Shown here piece by piece: positions 1 to 10,767 of a stretch of 64,000 nucleotides of DNA (the stretch's first letter is position 1; every line of letters begins with the position of its first letter). The DNA comes from Parapristionchus giblindavisi (Eukaryota; Nematoda; Chromadorea; Rhabditida; Diplogasteridae). Both the position numbers and the translations under genes were made by a program. The notes beneath the pieces were generated by a model. That model saw only the letters and a program-made list of their open reading frames with translations, was not told the DNA's origin and made no database searches. The DNA is taken from assembly GCA_943737045.1 (NCBI GenBank), contig CALSFV010000028.1, positions 496,001 through 560,000 of the forward strand, read 5' to 3'.

Positions 1-13
1 CGAATCATTCTCA

Positions 14-432
14 CAAGGGAACTCTCCCAACTTAAGGCGGCGATATGATATGGGAATAATTGGTCTGACTCAGTTTTCGATACAGATTACGAATCCGGTT
101 TCATACGTTGCCCAATCGAGCTGAGATTCGAGAAAATCGATGTTAAAATTCGCTAGTTTATTCGGAAATTCGTAAGGCTTCATATATAAACCATTCCAAT
201 GAGTTCATAAACTCATCCATCAATTATCCAAACACCTCCTGCTGTAATTTAGTGGATATTGTAGGTAAGTTGTGAATTTTCGAATCAAATAGTCGAATTT
301 CAAGATCGATTTTCTCGACTCTCAGCTCGATTGGACAACGTTTGAAAACGGATTCGTAATCAGCATCAAAAACTGATTCAGGTAAATTATTCCCACGTCA
401 TATGGCCACCTTAAGTTGGGAGAGTTCCCTTG
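14..432. mobile_element. PIF/Harbinger-type MITE, intact copy
   Basis: A 419-bp palindromic element. Its terminal inverted repeats are a perfect 20-bp match: CAAGGGAACTCTCCCAACTT at the left and its reverse complement at the right. A 3-bp TCA sits directly outside both ends (11-13 and 433-435). The inner halves are also inverted copies of each other. A second copy, with TTA duplications, is split by the giant palindrome at 16440-26252. The 3-bp TNA duplication suggests PIF/Harbinger mobilisation; that class assignment is inference. No coding capacity. Confidence 0.85.
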
Positions 433-469
433 TCAACTCACAATAATGTAGCACAATCAATCTTTAAAC

Positions 470-905
470 GAGCCACCGCAAGCCAATCAATCTCCAAAAT
501 AGGGACCGTAACTCAGTCCATCCCTAAACCAGGTACCGTAATCCAATCAATCTCTAAACTACGTACCGTAGTCCAATCAATCTCAAAACTAGGTACCGTA
601 ACCCAGTCCATCTCTAAACCAGGTACCGTGTCCATCCCTAAACCAGGTACCGTAACCCAGTCCATCCCTAAACCAGGTACAGTAACCCAGTCCATCCCTA
701 AACCAGGTACCGTAAACCAGTCCATCCCTAAACCAGGTACCGAAACGCAATCAATCTCTAAACCAGATACCGAAACGCAATCAATCTCTAAACCAGGTAC
801 CATAATCCAATCAATCCCTAAACCAGGTACCGTAACCCAGTCCATCCCTAAACCAGGTACCGTAACCCAGTCCATCCCTAAACCAGGTACCGTAACCCAA
901 TCTCA
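470..905. repeat. 30-bp minisatellite
   Basis: About 14 imperfect tandem copies of a 30-bp unit around CCATCCCTAAACCAGGTACC. Because 30 is divisible by three, both strands stay open as monotonous 10-residue repeats (IPKPGTVTQS on plus, GMDWVTVPGL on minus). I treat these as artefacts of unit length, not proteins. The array abuts the MITE on its left and reaches the predicted sirtuin stop codon on its right. Confidence 0.9.
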
Positions 906-3900
906 ATCACTGATACCGTACCGATTGCATTGCTGTCGTATGCCCTGGCACACATCGAGGGGGCTGATGTGACGAGAGGACGACATTGACGATCTAAATT
1001 ATTATTATTATAAATATTGATATTATTATATATTATATATTTATCACATGCTCACGCATGAACGAGACTATTGCAATAATTGCGAAAAATATTACTATTA
1101 TTATTATTATTATTATTTTGTTAATGAAATCATAACAATAAGTATAGTGGAGATACGGTAGCCCCCCCCCCCTCGCATAGATTGTGGGTGGGGCGAAACT
1201 GTATGATATAACACTACCTGAACGGACCGGCCGGCTCCTTGTTGATCAGAAGACGCGGCACTTCTGTATCAACCTGATTGTGAGCACATTTAAGAATCAA
1301 ACTGCAAACAACAAAGATCAAACTACACTTTTGAATAAACAACACAGTTCAAACTGCAAAGATCAAACTACACCTATGAATAAACAACACAGTTACAAAC
1401 CACACACCTCATCGACGAGACTGGCGAACGGTTGGACGACGAGCGACGTGCCCATCACTATCAGCAGATCAGCACACGGGAAATCCTGCAACGATGGATT
1501 GGTGAGGGTCAAACTACATAAGCAAAAAATCTCGCTATCATAGGTGGGCGCGTGAAAATGAATATTTTTTGCGCACAGCCTTGCCTTCCCTTCGGGGCCG
1601 TGCGCACAGCCTTGCATCGCAAAATTGGAAAATTTCCAGTCAAAATTGCAAAAAATAGCCGTGCGCACAGCCTTGCCACCCAACGTGCCCATCTATGCTC
1701 GCTATCAACTGCTATAATATCTTCTCTGCTTCAATATCTTCATCTACACTATAGCATTATAATGAAATATACAATGATATAATAACAATAAACTTCAATA
1801 TCGCAACACTCTATTGATATTAGACCACTACTGCGACATTTCGCGTCCCAAAAATGAGCAAACAACAAATCGACCAGAATTTCAATTACAAAATCCCCAA
1901 TTGGGTCAGACTACAGACTACACCCGCAGTACCTGCACAATCTTGACGAAGAAGTCGCGTGGGAGGCTTTCGGAGAAGAAGATGATGTCGGACTTCACGA
2001 CACCATCGCAGCCGTCCCCCTCGCAGTGCGGCACGAGCGTGTCTGGGTCGTCGAGGAACTCTGATAATGAGATTATGAGATCATTGGAGAGATCAAAGAT
2101 CAAAGATCAAACAAGATCGAATAGTGATACTCAGCTGGGGAGGGGAGATAACTGATCAAAGATCAAAGCTCAACAGTCATAGCTCAATGATTGTTCATGA
2201 TTTTTTTAAATCCCATAGCAAGGTCTCTTTACGGAATTTTCCCCTCATATGTAAGGGAATCATTCCCTTATAAATTAGGGATGAGCGTCGAATTACCAGA
2301 CATGTGAGGGGAAGAATTTCGAAAAGGGACATTGTCAGGCAATCATTCCCTCACAGATAAGGGATATTTCGGTGGTGCAACATTGAATCAAATGATCAAA
2401 GACCAAAGATCAATGATCAATAACACAAACATACTGGTGATCCACGCGAGGTCATACTTCTTCTTGCACTTGAGACACGTGCTCGACGCGTGCGAACCGT
2501 GCGCGGCCATAACCTGACAGAGATCAAAGATCAAAGATCAAACTACAGAAATTACAATCACATCGAAAAAAAGGATTACCATTAACGAACAGCCATTTTA
2601 GAGCTTAAAAATGCCCAATTCTAGAGAAGCTAATTAGATATTTGTAGTGAAAATCAGAATTCAAAGGATAAACAACAAGAAAACATGTCCGCAAATTGAT
2701 TTTTTTATTGGCAGAGCAAAAATTGATACCTTGTCCTTGCTGACGCCGGCGCGAATCTCGAGCGAGTCGATATTCTGCAAATATGCATACGCCGTAAAAA
2801 GGGGAATCAGGACCGGAGACATTGACCGGTAAAAAGGCAAAAGGTGACGGGGACCGGGAAATAGGCAAAAGGAACAAGCATACCTGCGTGAACCATCGCA
2901 GCAACAACCCCTTCCGTTCGAGCAGACGAACAAAGTAGTGAGCGGGAGTTGGCTGCAATATAGTATTGATTTATTTTAATATCAAATATCGATTTATTTA
3001 TGTGTTTATTGATTGATTAACAGATAATATAATATCGAATGTGCACAGTCACTGAACGAATACAGTAACCAGAAACAATTGGTGAACACACAATGTTTGT
3101 AGTCACTACAGTAAGACTATTAGAACAATTACAACCTCTTATCGCTTTACGAATATCAGGCAAAAATCAATCAACGAATGCCCCCTGTGCGTTCAATTTA
3201 AGGAATAAATTATTATTATTATTATTGAAGAAAAGAAGAAAATAAACCCATTAATCTCAGGACCCCTGACAAGACTCAACGCACCAATGTGCGAACGTGA
3301 TAAATCATTGTATTGCAGATAACTATAATACCGTACCTTTATATCCTTGGGAAAGAGTGCCTTGGCGAGCTTGAAGAACGGTTCGGGCGTCTCGTTGAAG
3401 AAGTCCAGATCGAATATGTCCTGCAACGAACGATATTCAGATACGGTAATATTGATCAATCGATTACGAATTTTGGTCGATCGCTATTTTTACCTGCGGA
3501 TCATCCAGACCGTACTCCGCCAGGTTACTGTAGAGGCCAGTGCCTGAAAATGGAATTCATATTTATTGAACAATGGTCTTTTAGGAGAATTCCAGTAAGA
3601 AATCACAGTATTTCACCAGGTTTCACCACAAGATAGTGTAATGCCAACCCGATCATTATAACTATTGCATAAAGATCTAAGAAAAACTAAGGTAACCATT
3701 TAAGTAATCAGATGGCATGTTCTCCTTGCTAATCTTTGATCTTTTAGATGAATACTTTAATTTCACATAATACGATCACATTACTCGAATTGCTCTTATC
3801 AATCTAGTATTACTGGCAATCATAGTTCGCTATTATCAGGTAAACATCTACTCCGTCTCTGTCTTTCAACACTGTAAACAGTACAGTATAATGACAGTGT

Positions 3901-5231
3901 GATAGCAATCTGTACATTGCACCGAAAAAAAACATGCGAATAATGATACCATATATCGAATAGCTAATTTGCAGATTTTTAAAATGCGGCTCGGTTTACA
4001 AAAATCCCAAAATGAGGCCAGGCTTCGTATTGTGAAACATACTATACGACCTATGAATTATGAATTATATGAATTATTGAATTAATGAATTAATCATTCA
4101 TTCATTATTCTTGATTTTAACTGATGGATAAATAAATAAATAAATAAATAAATACCAAAGAATTAGCGCTCGTGCGATCATTATATCATTATAATCGTCC
4201 CTCATAGAAGATTCTAATTGCTAGATCAGTTCATACATGGGCGGCGTACCTGGGGCTCAATTCCATAGGGGGGCATTCCAACAAAAATTGATAATTTTAC
4301 AGGACAATTCCATGGATTCATCGGTGCTTTTTCACTTTTTTTCCAATTTTCGCCTAGATCTCATTTTTTTACAGGGGGCATTCCACAGAATCAAAATTTT
4401 ACAGGGGCACCCCCATGTCGGCGCCCATGTATGGATCAGTTTACTGACAATGTATTCACTGAACAGCAAAGCTAAAAAGACATGGTAGAGATTGCGCTAT
4501 CCGTGGTACAGATCGATAGAATATGGTATACACTGTTAAAACCCAACAAATCCCCAACACAAACCGGGTGTTCGGAAGTCGGGGATGCCGGCGCCTGTCG
4601 AGATGCCCGCACCCGTCATTACGATGATATTCTGGAACAAAAATGTAAACATCTCGATCAAAACGAGGTTCTCGACCATACATTTCCATACCCTTGCAAT
4701 GCGAGGATTTTAGTACACTTGATACGAAAGGAAGCTAAAAATTACGATTTTTAAGTGAATATAACGAACTTTGTGAATCAACCCACGATATTTCAAGAAT
4801 TAACCATCCATATAAAAATAAACGGTGAGGGTACCAAAAATGTATGTTCTCGACATGCCATATAGACATGAAAAACAGTCATACATCAGCCAGGTCTAGA
4901 ATTCTACTGACACATGATATATTTGTAGCTTCCAATTATTATTCAATGAATACCCAGCTCTCTCGTGAGAGGGGCGCATTTACAAATTCTTTAAATAATA
5001 TGCACACTAAACCTTTGGTTTCTGGGTCTTTATGTAATCAGCGATTCCCTCCAGGTTCATCGACTTCAGAGGCGACACAGACGTTCGACATGATTCTGAA
5101 AGCGTAAAAGTGTATTTTTTATTAAAACCTACTGTAATTTAAGCTTGTTTATTTATTTTACTTATTATTTACTTTAACAATAAGTTCAAACCCGGTGTTT
5201 ATGCTTCTTTTATCAATTCGTGCGTAGATAA

Positions 5232-5282
<51 letters not shown>

Positions 5283-5906
5283 TCGTTCGTGACATCGATA
5301 CAATGGATCGTGAAAGGGTATAGCTACAATATATTTAAAGTAACAAAAGAGTAACAACAATATTAATAATGTTATTATCATTATTATTATTAATATAATA
5401 ATAACAAAATACCATTAGCAGCGCCCATAAGCGAGTGTCCGACTGATTGAATAAAGTTCGTGAACACTTCAGTCTTGTTCGAGTTCGTAGCCTGAATTTA
5501 ATATAATTTAAATATTTAATAATTTCTCTATATCCATTGATAAACTTGTTTCGATGGAATTATTAACTAAATGCTATAGCAGACTAAATAAATAAACACT
5601 GTATGAATTAGAAAGAAACTGACGTGGTCCCCAGATGACTTGTTCTCCGTGGCATCTTTCGAATGATTGGTGTCTTCTTTACCGTCTCAAATGAAAAATA
5701 ATATAAATAAAGGCTACTACAGGCGTTCGAACACCGTTGTTTATCTAGTATTGTTTTAATAGCCAAACCGGTGAATATAGGGAGAGCTACGCAATGGCTA
5801 TCATAGCACTCTAGAGCTCTAACTAAAATAGTATTGCCTCACCTGTGTTTTGTTCCTCGTCCTCCTTCTTAGGCCGGCGGTTGACAACATTAGAGGAGTC
5901 ACTCAT
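903..5906 (-). CDS. SIRT2/SIRT3-type sirtuin (NAD-dependent protein deacylase)
   Basis: Fourteen exons with matching phases give 333 residues: 5906-5843, 5685-5624, 5491-5413, 5095-5013, 4631-4565, 3543-3494, 3420-3337, 2952-2884, 2774-2730, 2513-2435, 2060-1933, 1485-1401, 1263-1218, 963-903. Sirtuin hallmarks appear in order: GAGISTGAGIPDFR (NAD loop), TGLYSNLAEYGL, HYFVRLLERKGLLLR, TQNID, catalytic His in AAHGS, zinc cysteines CLKC and CEGDGC, VKSDIIFFSESLP, ADLLIVMGTSL, and PRLLINKEPAG. The HYF..RLL..KGLLLR and F.SESLP signatures fit the SIRT2/SIRT3 class rather than SIRT1. The N-terminal roughly 80 residues are hydrophilic with no obvious targeting peptide, so a cytosolic or nuclear enzyme is likely. 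The second zinc pair is spaced C-x4-C instead of the usual C-x2-C. The final exon (963-903) is the weakest call: it has little family similarity and ends inside the edge of the minisatellite. Introns hold two hAT-like MITEs. Confidence 0.9.
964..1190. repeat. AT-rich microsatellite intron
   Basis: Last sirtuin intron plus flank. It contains (ATT)n and (TA)n runs and a short poly-C tract, and no coding signal. Confidence 0.6.
1539..1697. mobile_element. hAT-like MITE, CATAGG family, copy A
   Basis: 159 bp in a sirtuin intron. The ends are CATAGGTGGGCGCGTG and its approximate complement ending CATCTATG. A perfect 8-bp target-site duplication, CTCGCTAT, sits at 1531-1538 and 1698-1705. Internal GCGCACAGCCTTGCC motifs repeat in both orientations. 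Other copies: 19866-20056 and 48873-49064. Confidence 0.9.
2094..2560. repeat. GATCAAA-rich dispersed heptamer repeats
   Basis: Intronic stretch with several short runs of the heptamer AGATCAA (2094-2111, 2155-2168, 2394-2415, 2521-2542). These interrupt a MITE-like palindrome with AGGGAATCATTCCCT motifs (about 2200-2375). The same heptamer forms a long array at 32720-32801. Confidence 0.6.
4232..4433. mobile_element. hAT-like MITE, CATACATGGGCG family, copy 1
   Basis: 202 bp with ends CATACATGGGCG and CGCCCATGTATG. A perfect 8-bp target duplication, GATCAGTT, lies at 4224-4231 and 4434-4441. It sits in a sirtuin intron. Other copies: 23784-23974 and 50107-50298. Confidence 0.92.
5229..5283. 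repeat. (ATT)n microsatellite
   Basis: About 17 ATT triplets in a sirtuin intron. Open frames of poly-Asn or poly-Ile here are artefacts. Confidence 0.9.
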
Positions 5907-6426
5907 GGCTTCTTAAAATAGAAATTACTTTGGAAATAAATATGACATGAAAGAGGAGTACATAATAATCAATCAAAACAACTCCAAAACACGACCATAA
6001 TGCTATCCGTCAAATGTCGTAATTTGACGATTATGTTTACAGTAAACTTTACACCAAAATTATCGTCAGTTTGCGATTCGTTCTTCTGAAAATTGTAAAG
6101 CAGAATATTTTTTCGTTTAATTTAATTTAAATTTAAAAATAGTATAATGTGTAAAAATTAAATAAAATGTTTGGAGACGACATTTGTCTAAATATAGAGC
6201 TGAAATGTAGTGTAAATGTCTTCAACCGTCCTTTCTTTGACATACACGTCTATCAATATAACATCTCCTATATTCTCATTTATCCTTTCTTCGCTACACT
6301 TCTACATCTCTCTATCTCGCATCGGCTTAGTTCCTAAGCTGTCTCACATATACATATCCTCGCAGTTCTCACTTTCCGAGTTCCTGGATTTAGCGCTACA
6401 TAGATCTATCGATTTTTTGTGACCCC

Positions 6427-6978
6427 ATGCTGGGAGAGCCGAGTGCAGTGGTGAGTTTTCGTTCATTTCTATCAACAACTTATCATTCCATTAGGTAAAT
6501 TTAGTTTTATGTGAATCGATTTTCCAAAAAGCTTACCGTTCATTTCTACCGTAATCCTTCATCATTTCTACCGTAATCCCCTCATTCAGCAACTGCTCTG
6601 GATCGTTCCTCTGACGCCTGTTTTAATTCTTTTCGCACTCAGCTTCTACGCCTGCTATAAGTGTCTGAAAGGTACAATATACCAGTTTTTGATCTTGGAT
6701 CTTTCTCACCGTACTTTCTCTGACAGCATTTTGCATTGTGATATTTGATTTTTATCTGCCTTCATTTATTTACTTTTTATCTATTTATTCCTTCAAAAAT
6801 ATGTTCATATTCATATTATTTCATCTATGATCTTTGGTCTAAAACTGTCTTAATATACTGTTCTTTCTTTGATCTTTGATCTTTAATCTTTGAACTTAGA
6901 TTGCTTTCAGTCAAATACTCGACCGTGTGCGAGGAGCCGTCAACTCAATTGTTAAGCACCGATGCGACTGAAATTTGA
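6427..6978 (+). CDS. 57-residue single-pass membrane microprotein
   Basis: Three short exons with perfect phases: 6427-6450, 6590-6671 and 6911-6978. Introns begin GTGAGT and GTACAA and end CATTCAG and TTTCAG. The start ATG is the only one downstream of an in-frame TAG about 36 bases upstream. Residues 1-8 are MLGEPSAV. They are followed by a hydrophobic helix, LLWIVPLTPVLILFALSFYA, then a CYKCLK juxtamembrane segment and a polar tail ending DATEI. This looks like a type III or signal-anchor membrane peptide with two juxtamembrane cysteines. No family was recognised. It is divergently arranged with the sirtuin, with 520 bp between the two start codons, so a shared promoter region is possible. 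It could be a chance assembly of small exons, but three independent phase matches around a clean helix argue for a real gene. Confidence 0.6.
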
Positions 6979-7571
6979 CTAATCATCTTTTTTTTGCTGC
7001 ATAAACGGGTTTTCCCGGAAGATATACTTATTGTAAGATTTTTTCTGCAAAGTGCATGCTTTCAATGACTTTACCTTTGCTCTCGACCACAGGTGGAATT
7101 ATCGATTACCGAATTATCGATTTACGGCAATTTTACTGATTTTCGAATTGCCTAAACTATTAAGCATGTTCAAAGGTTCCAAAGTTCAAAGCCCAGAGAG
7201 CAGTGTTCTCCAGTGGTCTGCACATTGTTGCAAATCATTCATATTTATCACGTAACCCTCATAATATGATAATTATTTATTGTAACCATTACTGTTTTCT
7301 TGCTGTATTCATCCATAACATATGCATCATGCAAACAAATGATAGAACAGATGCTTGCTCGATGTGAATTACTGTTGATTGCAAGGAAAGTAAGAGCTGA
7401 TGAAATGGATAGTCTCCGGTCTCTCCATTTTGCACGATTTTTCTCTGGAAAGGGAGCAAAGAACAACGTCAAAGTATTCGAAGGTACATCTTCCTCGCCT
7501 CCTCTTACGCTTGCGTCGTCACCTTTGTCTACAAACCGTTTGTAGAAATCATTGGATGCGGCTAAAAATAT

Positions 7572-7692
7572 TTAAAGGGAGCATTACCTCCCTCAATGGT
7601 CTCTTCATTCTGCACACTATTTCTCTGTTCTCTAACAACGAGAAAGCAGTGTGCGTCGAAGAGACCATTGAGAGCGGTTACTCTCCCTTTAA
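7572..7692. mobile_element. TTAA-flanked MITE, subfamily II
   Basis: Ends read TTAAAGGGAGCATTACC and, at the right, GGTTACTCTCCCTTTAA. A CTCTCGTTG-like core is shared with subfamily I. Sister copies: 26996-27111 and 42451-42561. Confidence 0.8.
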
Positions 7693-7904
7693 ACGACGTC
7701 TCTTCATAAAATTATTCCAGATTTTGGAGAAATCACTTTAATATTTCCCGTTAGCTATTATAGACAAGATTCAGAAGTTCATGGTGGATAGATGAATATG
7801 CATGGGATAAGCCGAAGACGTAGAAGGAGATTGAGGGAATTAGTGAAATAAATAGAACCCTAGAGGCCGAACAGGGAGAGATATAGTATTCGTAGAGAGG
7901 TACA

Positions 7905-8050
7905 GAGATAGAGGTATAGGTAGACGTAGAGGTAGAGGTAGAGGTAGAGGTAGAGGTAGAGATAGATGTAGAGGTAGAGGTAGAGGTGAGATAGATGTAG
8001 AGGTAAAGAGGTACAGAAAAAGAGGCAGAGGTAGAGGTAAAGTTAGCTCT
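7905..8050. repeat. GGTAGA hexamer array
   Basis: Imperfect tandem GGTAGA/GATAGA units. The Leu/Pro-rich frame on the minus strand is an artefact. Confidence 0.85.
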
Positions 8051-8187
8051 AGAGAGGCACAGAGATACATTACATGCTGAGCGACTCGACTAAATTGCAT
8101 TACCGAGCAGTAACGTCTTATGGGCAATGCAACATGCGATCTCACAGGACAACATGAGATCCAATTACTCCGAGCAGTAAAATAAGT

Positions 8188-8221
<34 letters not shown>

Positions 8222-8308
8222 CTTTCTCATCCGCATGTACACAAAACTTTTTTCTTGTGTCAACCACATAGATCAAATCAAATAAAATCATGTTATTCCT
8301 GAATAAGA

Positions 8309-8542
8309 ATGGTACGGGATGGTATTCAGTACTTCTTGTCACATTACACGAGGCCAAGAAAGACAACTCGTCGTATGCCAAAGAAATGGCTCCAGTGTAG
8401 GTCGTTTGGTGGGGAAACGCTTGAGAAGATCCGCGAAGATCACAATCCGCGATTGAACAGCACGAATGACTTCCTAATCGCATCCAAGAGCAAGGATTGG
8501 AACACCATGCAAACCAGAGCCGTCGACCAAAGGAACTCTTGA
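8309..8542 (+). CDS. Hypothetical 77-residue ORF, possibly a gene remnant
   Basis: Unrecognised. A basic, polar frame starting at ATG 8309 has balanced composition (motifs RRMPKKWLQCRSFGGETLEK and KSKDWNTMQTR) and stops at 8542. The sequence stands out in GC content from its AT-rich neighbours. An adjacent frame upstream (HEAKKDNSSYAKEMAPV) also looks coding, which would fit a frameshifted gene remnant. No splice signals, signal peptide or known domain were seen. Confidence 0.25.
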   Translation: MVRDGIQYFLSHYTRPRKTTRRMPKKWLQCRSFGGETLEKIREDHNPRLNSTNDFLIASKSKDWNTMQTRAVDQRNS

Positions 8543-8656
8543 TAAATATGTTATAGAAGTTTTTTTTTTAAAATTAACACATTTTAACGCATAAATTGTA
8601 TTATATTATAAATATAGTATGTATATTAATTTATTATTTTAAAAATTTTTTGAATG

Positions 8657-8857
<201 letters not shown>

Positions 8858-8859
8858 AT

Positions 8860-10767
8860 ACAATAAGGCCAATGCAATGGCGACCTAGCGTATAGCTGAA
8901 ATATGTTTCAAAGAAGACACAAAAAATATGAGGAAATGTTGTGAATCAGTACCGGAAGAATACGCCTAGGTAAAGAAAAAAACAAATATAAAAAATGGCC
9001 AAATTAAAGAAGCAGAACCAGGAGCTTTGCGTTGACTTACCACGAGGAACGTGGGACGAGCATTGCGGCTTATTAATAATAAATTTATGCGTTACAAGTA
9101 TATCTTGGAAATAGCGAACAATTAATGTTGCAGTCAATTACTTAGGATACAAACTAAAATTTACTTGTTAGGTAGCAAATAAATTGCAATTAGTTATTAC
9201 GCATCGAGTACGGACAGAAAAATTAGATCCCAGTTTTTTGTTTTCTTTTTATATACATATCATTCATCAATTTTAGTCTTTGCTCGGGACAGTAATGCAC
9301 TTTCAGCGACGGTATTCCAGAGCATTTATAAAAAAGTGTAGGTTTACGATTTTACGATTAAACACATTTATCAAGAGTAGGACTCTGATGTGCATGGGGA
9401 AAAGCTCTTCTTACTTCCGACAGTCCCAGAACTCCGACGTTGATCTTTATATGCGCGTCTTCGATTTCACAAATCCGAGAAGATCGGCAGGGGCAGTTTG
9501 GAGATGAGCGAAGAAGTTGGCTTCCCATGAGTGTAGTGTAAAAGTGTAGGATAGCCCGTTATGCATGGCACACGAAGCATTGCGAGATATCACTGCTTGA
9601 TGGGTTTGGAAGATATATATATGGTGTTCATTCTGATCTATAATACCTACGAAATGCTATGATAAAGATAGTGTCCACGTTTTCTTTGTTCCACCTTTCT
9701 TCCTCATCTTCCCACCAATGTATCTATTGCACAATGAACTATTGTGATCCATTTCCAATGATTTCCCCCAATCTTTATCCCTTATCTCTAAAGCTTGTTC
9801 CACTCCTGCGGCTCATATAGAGTCGATCTCGACTTTTAGAGATCTTTCCTAGAAGAGGAAACGAGTTTGGATCTCGCTGGCATTGCCTTCCCCGAACGAC
9901 AATGTGACTGTTCTCGCTACTTGCGAATTTTTTGGGAATATTGCATTGGAATCTGGTATAACTTTTTGGAATTTAAGAATAGGGAATTTTTACTACATGA
10001 CTAAATGACTGGTTCACGAATTCTACTAGAAGACCATTACATCGAAGAGAATGATCCGCTCACTAGCCACACACAATCTCTCGTTTGATATGCTCACTGA
10101 TTTTTTCGGAGAAATGTTGAATTAGGCTCAAGCGAGGAATATTTATTTTAAAAAGCCTTTAAAAATATCCTCGAAATTTTACATTCTCAACGATGTCGAG
10201 TCATCCCTATACCGTATTGTCAAATTACCAATTGATATCTCTTAATTTTTTCCCGACCACTTTCCCGATTCTCTTATTCACTTATTTATTCTTCGTTTCA
10301 AATGTTCTCACATCTATATTTGATGTAAAATAAATAAATAAATTGCTGCCGCTCCTCTGGCGTAGATAAAGCATTATTATATTTGTTAAATTCTGATCGA
10401 ACTATTCCAATAATAAACTTCATTGCTATCCACAGCCCACACAAATACCGACTCAATGCCATTAATCGATATCCCAAATGGTGGATCGAAAAAAGTTTGA
10501 GTCATTACTCCGCCCAAATGTTGTATGGTGCCTCTATCATCTTTTGTGTCTGCCACTCTCTCTCTCTAAATCTTCACTCTCTAGCTGCCTGTACTCTCTC
10601 ATTCTACCGCACACTCTCAATCATTCATTCAAATCCAAAGAATTGTCCCAATCACGGACATTGTCAGTGCTCATATTTTTAATGTCTAAAGTATCGCTTC
10701 GAGTATATTTTTTATAAGATGCGAGAAATATTTTATTATTATTTTGTATAACCACATTCTTTTAGCG
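8860..10767. other. Intergenic, nothing supported
   Basis: AT-rich. Part of it (around 9358-9400) resembles sequence near 30757-30800, both containing ACACATTTATCAAGAGT and CTCTGATGTGCATGG, so it is probably a dispersed repeat. No exon with credible splice sites was found. Confidence 0.5.

Larger units (their letters stand above)
6979..8300. other. Intergenic, repeats only
   Basis: AT-rich sequence with one TTAA-flanked MITE (7572-7692) and a GGTAGA hexamer array (7905-8050). No convincing exon on either strand. Confidence 0.5.

Noticed and set aside
513..875. Open frames on both strands with 10-residue repeats
   Set aside because: They follow from a 30-bp unit without stops; no splice or start context.
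9280..9507. 75-residue ORF
   Set aside because: Its middle overlaps a dispersed repeat also found near 30757; no supporting signals.
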